DNA of 64,000 nucleotides, from positions 62,001-126,000 of the forward strand of contig NZ_SRRU01000005.1 of NCBI RefSeq assembly GCF_004784465.1, written 5' to 3'. Positions 26,649-36,086 of this stretch are shown one piece after another. A model generated the notes under the pieces. It did not search any database and was not told the origin of the DNA. It worked only from the letters and a program-made list of their open reading frames with translations. Within the stretch, counting starts at the first letter, position 1. Every line of letters starts with the position of its first letter. Source of the stretch: Streptomyces griseoluteus (lineage in GTDB: Bacteria; Actinomycetota; Actinomycetes; Streptomycetales; Streptomycetaceae). The position numbers and the translations under genes are program-made.

Positions 26649-27671
26649 CTATTCGCCCGGCACTTTCAGGGTCTGACCCGGGTCGACATGGTTCGGGTCG
26701 GCGCCGAGGGCCTGCTTGTTCGCGGAGTAGAGAGCCTCCCAGCCGCCGTCCACGTCCAGGGAGTCGGCGATGGAGCCGAGGGTGTCACCGTCGCGGACGG
26801 TGTAGGTGCTCGGAGAGGTGGCGTGGCGGCCCGTGCCGGCCGTGTGCTGACCTTCCGTCACGCTCTCGTCGGCGCTGCCGCCGCGGTGACGGCCGCCGCC
26901 GAGGTCGCCGGTGTCGACGAGGCTCCAGGAGCCGCCGTCCTCCCACGACTCGTCGTCCTCCGCCGCGGGAGCGCTGGAGGGTGAACCGCCGTCCTGGTAC
27001 CCGTGACCGGCGGCCGGGGGCGCGGACGCGTCGGAGCGGGAGGCCCCGGTGTCCTTCTTGGCGTCGCCGGCGGTGCCCTTCTCGCTCGCGCTCGAGGACG
27101 GCTTGCCGGTCTCCTTGCCGGACGAGCCGGACGAGTCGGACGACGGGGAGGAATTACCCAGTCCGGACGAGCCGGACCCATCGGACGAAGCGCTCGCCTC
27201 AGGGGTCTCGCTCGACTTGCCGGCGTCCTTGCCCGGGGCGCCCTGGCCGGCGGACGGGGACTCGCTCACGCCCGTGTCGACGTCCACCGAACCGGAGTTG
27301 GAGGTCAGTCCGGCGAGCAGGGCGCAGGTGGCCCAGTGGGTGGTGCCCTGGTCGGCCAGGATCTTCTCGGCCACCGAGATCTGCTGCGAACGGCTGGCTT
27401 GATCGGCGCTGGCCGCATACTGCGTGCCGCCGTACTTGTCCCAGTCGTCCTGGGATATCTGGAGGCCGCCGTAGTAACCGTTGCCGGTGTCGGCGCTCCA
27501 TGAGCCACCGCTCTCGCACTCGGCGACCTTGTCCCAGGTGGTGCCGTCGGCCGCGTTGGCGCTCGCCGCCCCGAGGAGCGGGATGGCGATGGCGGACGTG
27601 GTCACGCCGGCCGCGACGAGGAGCGCCGGAGCCTGGCGGGGGCGACGGTGCCTACCGTTCCCGGAGAGCAT
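26649..27671 (-). CDS. Second resuscitation-promoting factor with LysM domain
   Basis: A 340-residue Rpf paralogue: signal peptide (AASANAADG, about residue 42), Rpf domain ([37 protein letters not shown]) with catalytic glutamate, a very long Ser/Gly/Asp/Pro-rich linker (about residues 125-285) and a C-terminal LysM domain (TYTVRDGDTLGSIADSLDVD). It probably corresponds to RpfC next to RpfA in S. coelicolor. It lies 378 bases upstream of rpfA on the same strand; I see no ydaO element before this copy. Confidence 0.92.
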   Translation of the reverse strand: MLSGNGRHRRPRQAPALLVAAGVTTSAIAIPLLGAASANAADGTTWDKVAECESGGSWSADTGNGYYGGLQISQDDWDKYGGTQYAASADQASRSQQISVAEKILADQGTTHWATCALLAGLTSNSGSVDVDTGVSESPSAGQGAPGKDAGKSSETPEASASSDGSGSSGLGNSSPSSDSSGSSGKETGKPSSSASEKGTAGDAKKDTGASRSDASAPPAAGHGYQDGGSPSSAPAAEDDESWEDGGSWSLVDTGDLGGGRHRGGSADESVTEGQHTAGTGRHATSPSTYTVRDGDTLGSIADSLDVDGGWEALYSANKQALGADPNHVDPGQTLKVPGE

Positions 27672-27756
27672 GCAGTTGCCTTTCGTGCGACAGCAGTACG
27701 GCGTGGCGAGTGGTGCTCGGCGCCACGCTGATGGGTGAACGTAGCGTCAGACGAAC

Positions 27757-27769
27757 ACTTGTCACAAGT
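27757..27769. promoter_or_regulatory. ACTTG-TCA-CAAGT palindrome upstream of second rpf
   Basis: A perfect 5-bp inverted repeat in the 123-base gap between the P450 stop and the second rpf start, about 85 bases before that start. It is a possible operator. Confidence 0.3.
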
Positions 27770-27794
27770 TCATGCCGCAGAGATCACGTGAAGA

Positions 27795-29150
27795 TCACAT
27801 AGTTGAACGTCCGTCATATGTGTTTTCACGACTGGGACCGACCGGTGTGAACTCCACCGGCAGTGTGCGCAGCCCACGCATGATCAGCCCGCCGCGCCAG
27901 CGGAGTTCTGCCGGATCTGCCGCCAGGGCGAGGTCCGGCAGCCGGGTGAGCAGGGTGGCCAGCGCGGTCTGCCCCTCCAGCCGGGCGAGCGGCGCGCCCA
28001 CGCAGTAGTGGATGCCGTGTCCGTATCCCAGGTGCTGGTTGTCGCGGCGGCCGAGGTCCAGCAGGTCCGGGTCGGCGAACCGCTCCGGGTCCCGGTCCGC
28101 CGCCGCCAGGACCACCAGCACCGGGTCGCCGGCCGCGATGTCCTGGCCGCCGATGCTGAGCGGCTCGGTGGCATAACGCCAGGTCGCGAGCTCCACCGGC
28201 CCGTCGTAGCGCAGCAGTTCCTCCACCCCGGTCTGGAGCAGACCGGTCTCCCCCGCCGCCAGCGAGAGTTCGAGCCTGCGGCGCTCCCCGGGGTGGGTGA
28301 GCAGCGCGTAGGTGCCGTTGCCGATGAGGTTGACGGTGGTCTCGAAGCCCGCGAAGAGCAGGATGAAGGCCATGGCGGCGGCCTCGTTCTCGGTGAGGTG
28401 CTCGCCGTGGTCGGAGGCCCGGATGAGCGCCGAGATGAGGTCCTCGCCGGGCGCGGGCTCGGCGGGGAGCGCCTGGCGCTTGCGGTGGATGAGGTCGGCG
28501 AGATAGCCCCGCATCTTCTTCACCGAACGCGCCACCCCGCCCCTCGGCCCGCCGCCGTGCCGGATCATCATCCCCGCCCAGTCCCGGAAGTCGTCCTGGT
28601 CCTCGCGCGGGACGCCGAGCAGGTCGCAGATGGCGTAGATGGGGAGCGGGAAGGCGAACTCGTGGATGAGATCGGCCGAGCCCTTCCCGGCGAACCGGTC
28701 GATGAGCTCGTCCGTCAGCTCCTGCACCCGGCCCGCGAACTCGGCGACCCGGCGCGGGGTGAACGCCTTGCTGACCAGCCGGCGCAGCCGGGTGTGGTCC
28801 GGCGGGTCGATGTTCAGCAGGTGGGTCATCAGGTCGGCCTTGCGCTCACCGGGGATACCGGTCTTCCCCTTGGCCTGCGCGGTCTCGGCGTGGTGGGCCG
28901 GGTTCTTGCTGAGCCGCTGGTCGGCCAGGGCCTGCTTGGCATCGGCGTACCGGGTGACCAGCCACGCGTCCACCCCGCTGGGCAGCTTGGTCCAGCGCAC
29001 GGGAGCGTGCTCCCTCAGCCAGGCGTAGGCGGGGTAGGGGTCGGCGGCGAACTCCCAGGTGAAGAGGTCCGGGGCGGGTCCCCGGGCGGGGGCCTCGGCC
29101 GGGGCTCCGGGGGTGGGGTCGTCGGGGGTGGGCTGGTGCGGCTGGGTCAC
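27795..29150 (-). CDS. Cytochrome P450
   Basis: This 451-residue monooxygenase has the I-helix oxygen motif (LLFAGFETTVNLIGNG), the ExxR motif (VEELLRYDGPVELATWRYAT) and the heme loop HLGYGHGIHYCVGAPLARLE with ligand C383; the usual Phe at the start of the loop is Tyr. The N-terminus is a Pro-rich extension of about 28 residues before LFTWEFAADPYPAYAWLREH. GTG at 29150 is the likely start. No ferredoxin or reductase gene adjoins it, so redox partners must be elsewhere. Substrate unknown; it is not in a recognisable biosynthetic cluster. Confidence 0.93.
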   Translation of the reverse strand: MTQPHQPTPDDPTPGAPAEAPARGPAPDLFTWEFAADPYPAYAWLREHAPVRWTKLPSGVDAWLVTRYADAKQALADQRLSKNPAHHAETAQAKGKTGIPGERKADLMTHLLNIDPPDHTRLRRLVSKAFTPRRVAEFAGRVQELTDELIDRFAGKGSADLIHEFAFPLPIYAICDLLGVPREDQDDFRDWAGMMIRHGGGPRGGVARSVKKMRGYLADLIHRKRQALPAEPAPGEDLISALIRASDHGEHLTENEAAAMAFILLFAGFETTVNLIGNGTYALLTHPGERRRLELSLAAGETGLLQTGVEELLRYDGPVELATWRYATEPLSIGGQDIAAGDPVLVVLAAADRDPERFADPDLLDLGRRDNQHLGYGHGIHYCVGAPLARLEGQTALATLLTRLPDLALAADPAELRWRGGLIMRGLRTLPVEFTPVGPSRENTYDGRSTM

Positions 29151-29272
29151 TCCCCGACGGTATCCGGCGGGCGGGGGTGGGGGCGGGTCGGCTCCTTTCA
29201 CCCGGGTCTGCCGGCGGCCGGGGCTCTGTGCCGGCGGGGAAACCCGCGCCGGGGTGGGCCCGCCCGGCTGGG

Positions 29273-30268
29273 CTACGCGGTGCCGTGGTCCGGGGCGGAC
29301 ACGCCCTCGGCGGTGCGTATCGCGTCCCGGTAGGTGCGCGCGGCCGCTCTCAGGGCCGCTTCCGGGTCGACGCCCGCCTGCTCGGCGCGGGCGGCAAGCT
29401 CCAGCAGCTCGTATCCGATGCCGTCGCCCTGGGGCAGCGGCACGTCCAGGCCGGCGGTGCGGACGCGGGAGGCCAGCTTGGCGGCAAGGGCGAGGCCGGG
29501 CTGGCCGAGGGGGACGCCCTCGGTGACGGAGCTGCGCTGCTTCTCCTCGGCCTTGGTGCGCAGCCAGTGCGCCTTGACGTCCTCGGGGGTCTCCGCCTCC
29601 TCCTCCCCGAAGACATGCGGGTGACGGTGGATCAGCTTGGCGACGATGCCCCCGGCGACGTCGTCGATGGAGAAGGGGGCGTCCGCGTCCTCCTCGGCGA
29701 TGCGGGAGTGGAAGACGACCTGGAGCAGCACGTCGCCCAGTTCCTCCCGCAGCTCCTCGCGGTCGCCCGCCTCGATGGCCTCGACGAGTTCGTACGCCTC
29801 CTCGATGCCGTACTTGGCCAGGCCCTCGTGGGTCTGCCGGGAGGACCAGGGGCACTCGGCGCGGATGCGGTCCATGACCTGGACGAGGTCGAGGAGGCGG
29901 GCGCCGGGCAGGTCGTAGGAGGCGGGGAGCAGCTCCAGTTCGGGCATCTGCACCCGGCCGGACCCGGCGAGCCGGGCGAGGCCGTCGGTGAGGGCGGGCT
30001 CTCCCTCACCGGTGGCGACGACGACCACCGTGCGGCCGCCCGCGCACGCGTCGACCAGTTCCTCGGCGGTGGGTGACGCCTCCGTCACCGCTGTCCCGGC
30101 CTCGCGCAGATACGGCACCTGCGGATGCGCGCCGTCCGCGCACAGCACGGCGTCGGCGGAACGCAGCGCCTGCCAGGCGGGCCAGGACAGCAGACCGGGG
30201 GCGACGCGGTGACTGGTGGTGAGCAGGACGATGCGGCCGGGGGCGGATGCGGAGCTGTTTGCGTTCAC
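29273..30268 (-). CDS. mazG: MazG-type nucleoside triphosphate pyrophosphohydrolase
   Basis: The 331-residue protein has an N-terminal ~110-residue segment (TTSHRVAPGLLSWPAWQALR) reminiscent of a degenerate tetrapyrrole-methylase-like domain. The MazG core follows from RLLDLVQVMDRIRAECPWSS. The metal-binding EExxE and ExxD motifs are seen in GIEEAYELVEAIEAGDREEL and REELGDVLLQVVFHSRIAEE, and a second partial MazG half follows. MazG enzymes hydrolyse (d)NTPs and ppGpp-like compounds to clean nucleotide pools. GTG at 30268 is the start. It lies downstream of the SurA-like lipoprotein gene. Confidence 0.92.
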   Translation of the reverse strand: MNANSSASAPGRIVLLTTSHRVAPGLLSWPAWQALRSADAVLCADGAHPQVPYLREAGTAVTEASPTAEELVDACAGGRTVVVVATGEGEPALTDGLARLAGSGRVQMPELELLPASYDLPGARLLDLVQVMDRIRAECPWSSRQTHEGLAKYGIEEAYELVEAIEAGDREELREELGDVLLQVVFHSRIAEEDADAPFSIDDVAGGIVAKLIHRHPHVFGEEEAETPEDVKAHWLRTKAEEKQRSSVTEGVPLGQPGLALAAKLASRVRTAGLDVPLPQGDGIGYELLELAARAEQAGVDPEAALRAAARTYRDAIRTAEGVSAPDHGTA

Positions 30269-30406
30269 GATCCGAACGTAACCCAGGACGCGGAAGGACG
30301 GGCCGGGTTGTCCACAGGGGTGGAGGAGTCTTGTGATCGTATGACCGACACGCCGTGCGGGGCCGGAAGCCAGCAGGTCACCAGCCCCGCACCGGGCGTA
30401 TCGCGC

Positions 30407-31045
30407 TCAGGCGCTCTGCGCCGCCGAGGCGTCCCGCAGCCAGGGCGTACGGGCGTCGACCCGGCTGCTCTTGGCCACGTCCCAGGCGCCGTAGCGGGGG
30501 TTCACGTCGATGTGGAGTTCCTTGGACGCCTTGGCGAGGGCGTTCCAGAACGGGGGCTGGCTGGTGTCGGTGCCGAGCTTGGCGGCGAGCTTCTGCGCCT
30601 CGATCTGGAGGCCGAGGTTGTCGTCGAGCCGCTCGGGGGCGATGCCGTACTTCTGGAGCCAGGCGGACTGGAGCTGCTTGGCCCCGCCCGCCTGCTTCTC
30701 CAGGTCGGCGTGCATCCGCTGGATCTCCTTGCGGGTGACCGTGACGCCCTGGTCGCGCGCGGCGCGGTGCAGCACCTGGTCGAGGACCATGTTGTGCAGG
30801 GTGTCGCGGGTGAGGCTGCCGGTGGAGGCGAGGACCTGCTGGTACTGGGCCTGGTCGGTCACCTCGGCCCGCTGTGCCGCCCGTACCTCGTTCACCCGGC
30901 CCTCCAACTGCGACACGGTGATCCGCTGCCCGCCGACGACGGCCGCCGCGCCGGGATGCGCGTCGTTTCCGCAGGCGGTGAGGAGCGGGGCCGCGGCGGC
31001 GATCGCGGCGGTGAGGACTAGCGCGGTGCGACGGCGGCGGAGCAA
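30407..31045 (-). CDS. SurA N-terminal domain lipoprotein
   Basis: This 212-residue predicted lipoprotein has the lipobox LLTAC near residue 20, a chaperone-like SurA N-terminal helix bundle (AAVVGGQRITVSQLEGRVNE) and no parvulin rotamase domain. I chose the TTG at 31045 because a perfect AGGAGG lies six bases before it; it gives LLRRRRTALVLTAAIAAAAP. Upstream codons in frame lack a ribosome site. It may help secreted proteins fold. It is followed at 138 bases by mazG, with which it is often linked in actinobacteria. Confidence 0.87.
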   Translation of the reverse strand: MLRRRRTALVLTAAIAAAAPLLTACGNDAHPGAAAVVGGQRITVSQLEGRVNEVRAAQRAEVTDQAQYQQVLASTGSLTRDTLHNMVLDQVLHRAARDQGVTVTRKEIQRMHADLEKQAGGAKQLQSAWLQKYGIAPERLDDNLGLQIEAQKLAAKLGTDTSQPPFWNALAKASKELHIDVNPRYGAWDVAKSSRVDARTPWLRDASAAQSA

Positions 31046-31196
31046 GGGGAACCTCCTGAGGAGATTGTGCGACGGTGCACAAAGTCTTGCGGTGATCGAT
31101 GTTAGGCAGCCGTACTGCTCCGGCCAACCCATTGGACCAACGATTCACCACGAGTTCGGGCACCGCCGCCGGTGTTTCCCGCGTCGCGTGGTTCTG

Positions 31197-31790
31197 TCAG
31201 CTCCTCGCGTCGATCGCCCGCTCGACGGCGCCCGCGACCTCGCTCCGCAGACCGTCGCCGGTGTGCAGGAGGGACACGTTGCCCCCCCCGGGTGGCCGCC
31301 ACCGATCAGCACGAAGCCGGTCCTGGCGTACTTCGGGGCCGCCGACCGCGACGACGACCTCGCAGGACCCCTGGAGCATGCTGTTGAGGAAGGGCCGCGC
31401 GTTGCCGGCGCTCTGCTCCCCTATCACCTGCTGGTAACTGACCCGCGCGTGCGTCTTGAGAGAGGCGTCCTGCATGCCCTGCCAGACGGTCGCGGCGGGC
31501 GTGCCTGCCGTGATGCCCTGCTTGCCGGTGAGCAGGCAGGCGCCGGTCTCGGTGTAGTGCCGCGCACGGATGTCGGGGACGGGCGGCCGTTCGTCACCAC
31601 CGGACAGGCAAGCGCACACCACCACGACCGCGGCAACGAGAGCCAGAGCACCCGCGGCGATCGCGATCGTGCGCCGGCTGAGAGCACGCAGCCAGGCGAC
31701 GACAGCGCGGCCGAAGCGGGTGACTCCCGTCTCCTGCTGCCGCGTCAGCGACGGACGCGACTGCGTCACCTGTCGGACCTGCTTGGTCAC
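31197..31790 (-). CDS. BMP-like lipoprotein, possibly frame-disrupted
   Basis: The 197-residue protein has a cytoplasmic tail and one membrane segment near residues 40-60 ending VVVVCACLSGG. A short domain with ACLLTGKQGITAGTPAATVW and MQDASLKTHARVSYQQVIGE resembles the first part of BMP-family (nucleoside-binding) proteins. After AVGGPEVRQ the reading (DRLRADRWRPPGGGNVSLLH) is unlike the family. The +1 frame there reads TGFVLIGGGHPGG, as expected, and a run of eight C at 31282-31289 would restore it. So the gene may be damaged, or the assembly may be one base off. GTG at 31790. Confidence 0.6.
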   Translation of the reverse strand: MTKQVRQVTQSRPSLTRQQETGVTRFGRAVVAWLRALSRRTIAIAAGALALVAAVVVVCACLSGGDERPPVPDIRARHYTETGACLLTGKQGITAGTPAATVWQGMQDASLKTHARVSYQQVIGEQSAGNARPFLNSMLQGSCEVVVAVGGPEVRQDRLRADRWRPPGGGNVSLLHTGDGLRSEVAGAVERAIDARS

Positions 31791-31962
31791 GGACTACCTG
31801 CTCTCCTGCTCGGCACGGGTCCTACGGCTGCTGACACGTATCCACGATGCCGAAACCGGTCGGCACCGTAGCCGACGGCCGTCCGACGCCCAGGAAAGGG
31901 GCCGCCATGAAAATCACAAGAGCCACTTATGCAGCAGCAAAACCTGCGTGCGCGAGCCGTAC

Positions 31963-33729
31963 TCACCTCCGGCTGGTGCGCCGCAGAATCCGTACGGCGG
32001 GCCACACCAGGAGCGCGGTGACCCCCCAGAGGAACCCCGATATGGCGAGCCACTCGCCGACGCTGGTCTCCGGATCGTCCGCGCCGAAGACCGTGAGCAT
32101 GAGGGCGAGCAGGCCGAAGCAGCCGCCGAGGGCCCCGAGGAGGACCATCGCCGCCATCTGGCCCCCGGTGCGCCGGGGCCGGTCGGCCAGGACGGTGCCG
32201 GTGGCGGGAGGGGCCGCCGTGGGGCGTGCGGACGTGGTGGTGCTGGACGCCGGTGCCCTGTCCAGGCGCGGCGGATGCGGCCGGGGCGGCAGCGGCACCA
32301 CCGCGTGCGGCGGTACCGCGGCGTCGATGACCGCCATGGTGCTCGGCTCGACGCCGTACACCGCGGGCTCCACGTCGACGGTGAGGCCGTCTGCGCCGAT
32401 GAGGCGACGGCCACCGTCGGGCCAGCTCAGCATGGCGGCACAGGAGCGGTAGAGGACGGTCGCCACCCGCGTGCCGTCGGGTCCGGGGGACGATCGTTCG
32501 GTGAGGCTGACGCCGTCGTCCCCCACGGTCAGCTCGGCGTCGCCCGCGCGTCCGGTGATGAAGCGCGGGCCGGTGACCGTACGGTCCGAGGCGGTCGGGG
32601 CCGCCGTGTACCCGGCCCAGTCCGCCGAGTGTCCGGAGGGCACTTGCAGGAGGGCCGTACCGGCGGCCTCCAAGGCCACCTCGTGCAGGTGGCCGGGCGT
32701 CACCGCCCACAGTTGGGAGCGCAATTCAGCGGCGTCACGCCACGGGCGCCCCGCCAGCAGGTCCTCCGCCATACCGGGCAGCCGTCGCGCCGCCGCCTCG
32801 GGCGAGGACAGCGCCGCGTCGGCGCGGCCGCGCACCGCGTCCAGGTCGGCCTGGGTGATCCGCCCCGCCTGGAATCCGGCGAGCACGTCGACGAAACCGC
32901 CGAGCACGGCGTCCTGCTTGGCGGGCAGCGCGTCCGCGAACGCGGCGAGGACGGTGAATCCGTCCCGGCGGGGCGTGAGGTCGGTCGCGGTCGTGTACGA
33001 GTAACCGCCCTCCTGGCGCAGGGCACGGGTCAGTTCGCGCTCCAGAACGCCCGAGTACAGCCAGGCGGCGGGCGTGTCGGCGACGACAGCGTCCAGCAGA
33101 ACCCCGCCGGTGCCGTGCGAGAAGTACGCGGGCGTGGTGGGGAGGGCCGAGGTCACCGCGGGCATCGGACGCCGGTCGCCCGCGGGCAGCTTGAGGCAGA
33201 TGCCGGGCGGGATGCGCTCACCGGCGATCCAGAGCACCGCGTTGTCCGACGTGAACCAGCTCTGCGCCCACTGCCCCACGTCTTGGGCGCTCGCGTTGCG
33301 CACACCCCACTCCGGGTAGCTGACCAGGCCGTACCCCTGAGCGCCGTACCGCCACAGCGGGAGCGGACCCGGGTCGCGGCGGGACTCCTCGGTGCGCAGG
33401 ACCTCCTTCTCCGTCTCCAGCCGGTCCATGGGCAGGTCGGTCAGGGAGGCGCAGACCCCGGTGAGGTAGGCGGCGATCTCGTGCTCGGCGCCCTCCACGT
33501 GGAAGTGGGTGAACGCGGCCTTGGTCGCGCCGTTGTAGTGGTAGTCCGCCACACCCTGGCGGTACAGCGCGAGGTGCTCGACGAGATGGGTGAGCCCCGC
33601 CCGGCCGAGGGTTTCGTCGGCGATCCCGGCCCGGAAGACGAGCCCGGCGCGCATCGGCCCGGCGACGTACGTGAAGAGGGTGGGTATGCCGTCGACCTCG
33701 GTGCGGTGGACGGCGGACTGCGGGTTCAT
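31963..33729 (-). CDS. M16-like (insulinase family) membrane peptidase
   Basis: This 588-residue protein starts MNPQSAVHRTEVDGIPTLFT. The inverted zinc motif HLVEH (residues 48-52, within AGLTHLVEHLALYRQG) and the downstream acidic helix METEKEVLRTEESRR-like region (MDRLETEKEVLRTEESRR) fit M16 metallopeptidases. A second M16-like half covers about 190-400. A Pro-rich linker leads to two membrane segments near the C-terminus (MAAMVLLGALGGCFGLLALM and LAISGFLWGVTALLVWPAVR), so it is membrane-bound, unlike typical M16 enzymes. The ATG overlaps the stop of the upstream gene (ATGA). Confidence 0.85.
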   Translation of the reverse strand: MNPQSAVHRTEVDGIPTLFTYVAGPMRAGLVFRAGIADETLGRAGLTHLVEHLALYRQGVADYHYNGATKAAFTHFHVEGAEHEIAAYLTGVCASLTDLPMDRLETEKEVLRTEESRRDPGPLPLWRYGAQGYGLVSYPEWGVRNASAQDVGQWAQSWFTSDNAVLWIAGERIPPGICLKLPAGDRRPMPAVTSALPTTPAYFSHGTGGVLLDAVVADTPAAWLYSGVLERELTRALRQEGGYSYTTATDLTPRRDGFTVLAAFADALPAKQDAVLGGFVDVLAGFQAGRITQADLDAVRGRADAALSSPEAAARRLPGMAEDLLAGRPWRDAAELRSQLWAVTPGHLHEVALEAAGTALLQVPSGHSADWAGYTAAPTASDRTVTGPRFITGRAGDAELTVGDDGVSLTERSSPGPDGTRVATVLYRSCAAMLSWPDGGRRLIGADGLTVDVEPAVYGVEPSTMAVIDAAVPPHAVVPLPPRPHPPRLDRAPASSTTTSARPTAAPPATGTVLADRPRRTGGQMAAMVLLGALGGCFGLLALMLTVFGADDPETSVGEWLAISGFLWGVTALLVWPAVRILRRTSRR

Positions 33730-34709
33730 CTACGGCCTCGGTTCGGCGCGGTGGCGGGGGACGTGAGCGCTAGGGCCGTGTCCCGGTGCCGGGTGTAGGC
33801 CTCGGCGGGTTCGCCGAGATAGCTCCAGGGGAACTGCGACGCCAGGTTGCCCAGCGCGCGGAAGTGTGCGGCGGCGCGGGCGGTGTCGCCGATCAGCGAG
33901 AACAGGGCCGCGAAGCAGCCCGCGACGGTGACCCAGCCCGGCTCGCGCCGGAACTCCGGGTGGAGTACCGACCGCCCTGCGGCCTCGACCAGTTCCGCGT
34001 GGACGTGGGACTGCCCCAGATACGCGTGCCGTTCCTCGCCCGCGTCCAGGCCCAGCCAGTGCTCGAGGTGCGCCTCCGCGACCAGGCCCGCGTTCAGGGC
34101 GCCTTCGGGGGCGGCGAGCATGCGGTCACGGGCGAAGGAGTGGGCGGCGTCCCAGCTGCCGCTCCACTTGGGACACAGTTGCTGGAGCAGCCGGGACTGA
34201 GCCGTGAAGTGGTGGGGATGGGACTTCGCCAGCCGGTCGTAGCGGCGGCGCGCCTCGTTCTGGCCGAGCTGGAGTCCGCGGGCGGTGTTGAGCCGTTCGG
34301 CCCAGGCGGGGGCGTAGGACGGGTCGAGGGCGGTGGCACGTATGAGCAGTTGCTCGGCGGTGCGCAGGTGCGCGTGGAAGGTGGCGAACTGCTCTCGGGT
34401 CACGCTCTCGGCCCGGGCACCCGTACGGACCTTCCAGCCGATCTGGACCTCCCGGGCGCCGAGGAGGGTCAACGCGAACACGTCGTCGGGGGCGGCCGCC
34501 ACCAGATCGCGCAGGACCTGCTCGACGCCCTCCGTCCCGGCCACCGTGCTGAAGACCTGGGACGTGTCGCTCCCCCGCGGCAGCCCGGCGAGGTACTGGC
34601 GCACCGCCGTCCAGTCCCACGCGGCCACCGCCTGCCGCAGCCAGGCGACTTCGGGGTAGGCGGACGTGATCTCGAAGTCCGGGGGCGGGAGCGGGGAGGC
34701 GAGCGACAT
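33726..34709 (-). CDS. Helical-repeat protein, paralogue of the next gene
   Basis: A 327-residue soluble, Ala- and Trp-rich all-helical protein of TPR/SEL1-like appearance. It begins MSLASPLPPPDFEITSAYPE. It shares with the upstream gene the blocks HPHHF, (L/W)C(P/A)KW and PWSY(L/S)G(E/D)P, so the two are ancient paralogues. No enzyme motif seen. It is translationally coupled to the M16-like gene downstream (ATGA), which argues for a shared complex. Function unknown. Confidence 0.8.
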   Translation of the reverse strand: MSLASPLPPPDFEITSAYPEVAWLRQAVAAWDWTAVRQYLAGLPRGSDTSQVFSTVAGTEGVEQVLRDLVAAAPDDVFALTLLGAREVQIGWKVRTGARAESVTREQFATFHAHLRTAEQLLIRATALDPSYAPAWAERLNTARGLQLGQNEARRRYDRLAKSHPHHFTAQSRLLQQLCPKWSGSWDAAHSFARDRMLAAPEGALNAGLVAEAHLEHWLGLDAGEERHAYLGQSHVHAELVEAAGRSVLHPEFRREPGWVTVAGCFAALFSLIGDTARAAAHFRALGNLASQFPWSYLGEPAEAYTRHRDTALALTSPATAPNRGRR

Positions 34710-34749
34710 GCGCGGATCTTAAGTGAGGGGTCGGACAACCAGGTTCGCG

Positions 34750-35868
34750 TCAGCGGGCGGCACGGGCCGGCGGCGCCGGGCGGCCCTCCTTGTCCCATCC
34801 GATGAAGGTGTTGGTACGGGCGTGGACGAACGCCTTGACCGGGTCGCCGGAGTAGCTCCACGGCACGCTGCCGACGTAGGCGCCCACGGCTCGGAACTGC
34901 TCGACGCCCTCGGCGAACCGCTCGGTGCGGAACAGCGCGTGGGCCAACAGGTGGCGGACGGTCGGGAGGCGGTGGTGGCCGGCCGGTACCTGGCCGACCG
35001 CGTCCAGGGTGGCGTCGATGGCCGTGGTCATGAACGGCTTCTGGTAGACGGACAGGTCGTTCACCCGGAACTGGTGCTCGAACGCGGCGTACAGGCGCAG
35101 TACCGGGAGCAGGCTGCCCCGGGGCGCGGAGGCGACGGCCTCTTCGGCGAAGGTGAACATCAGCTCGTCGGAGCCGCGCCACTTGGCGCACCAGTACTGG
35201 AGGGCCGACACGTGGGCGCCGAAGTGGTGCGGGTCCCGTGCTGTGATCTCGGCCCACAGTGCCCGGAAGTGGTCGTGCGGCCAGCCCAGACCCAGGGCGA
35301 TGGTGATCTGGGCGACCCAGGGGGTGGGGTCGTCGGGCGCCATCCGGGCCGCCTCCTCGCACGCGGGGAGCGCCTGTGCGAGCAACTGGTGGAAGGAGTC
35401 GAACTGTTCGGCCGTGGTGTGCTTCGCGCTCTTCGCCCCGCGGGCCTCGCCGGCGAATGCCACCAGCGCGTCGGCGTGGACGAGGGCGGCGGCGGGGTCG
35501 TGCGGATACTCCCTGCGCCACTCCAGCAGCCAACTGTCGTCCTTTACGGCCGCGTGCCCGAGGATGCCGAGCCGGTACCACCGCAGATCCCAGTCCCGCC
35601 CGGCCCCCGCCAGGTAGTCGGCCGCGACCCGCCAGTCCCCGGCAACAGCCGCCGCGGCAACAGCGTCCGCCTCCGGATCGGGCCCGGCATACCGCGCATC
35701 AAGCTGATCCCCCGGCACGAGCCCGAACTCAGCGGGATCAATGACGACCCGCTTCGCCCTGCCCCGCTGCTCGGCCCGCTGGGCCCGTGCCTTACGGGCG
35801 TTCCGGGGGATGGTGACGGCGGCGTAACCGAGGGCGCTTACGCCGGCTATGGCTATGAAGGGGTTCAC
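34750..35868 (-). CDS. Helical-repeat protein with N-terminal membrane segment
   Basis: The 372-residue protein begins MNPFIAIAGVSALGYAAVTI, a membrane anchor, then a basic stretch (RNARKARAQRAEQRGRAKR). A helical-repeat body carries the same blocks as its paralogue (DPHHFGAHVS, WCAKWRGSD, VPWSYSGDP). It is the first gene of a three-gene operon with the second repeat protein (40-base gap) and the M16-like peptidase. I know no function for the family. Membrane anchors on both end genes suggest a membrane assembly. Confidence 0.82.
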   Translation of the reverse strand: MNPFIAIAGVSALGYAAVTIPRNARKARAQRAEQRGRAKRVVIDPAEFGLVPGDQLDARYAGPDPEADAVAAAAVAGDWRVAADYLAGAGRDWDLRWYRLGILGHAAVKDDSWLLEWRREYPHDPAAALVHADALVAFAGEARGAKSAKHTTAEQFDSFHQLLAQALPACEEAARMAPDDPTPWVAQITIALGLGWPHDHFRALWAEITARDPHHFGAHVSALQYWCAKWRGSDELMFTFAEEAVASAPRGSLLPVLRLYAAFEHQFRVNDLSVYQKPFMTTAIDATLDAVGQVPAGHHRLPTVRHLLAHALFRTERFAEGVEQFRAVGAYVGSVPWSYSGDPVKAFVHARTNTFIGWDKEGRPAPPARAAR

Positions 35869-36086
35869 GAGCGCTCAGGCTACGACTCCGTGATCACTTC
35901 CTGCGCCTCAGTGATCCCTTCATTCACTCCTCTTACCGATTCGATATGCGGCGGTTACCTGTCACCACCACACGCCACATAGACGTCAGAGCCCCCATCA
36001 CGAGTCGCAGCGGGGGCTCTGATGTCCGATGGCGTGGCCGTCAGCGTTGCCGTCAGGTGGCCTTGGGCGCTTGGCCGGCAGAGGCA
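35869..36086. other. Intergenic region at the edge of a low-GC patch
   Basis: No gene seen in these 218 bases. They lead into a segment (about 36080-36880) visibly richer in A and T than the rest of the window. Confidence 0.4.
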
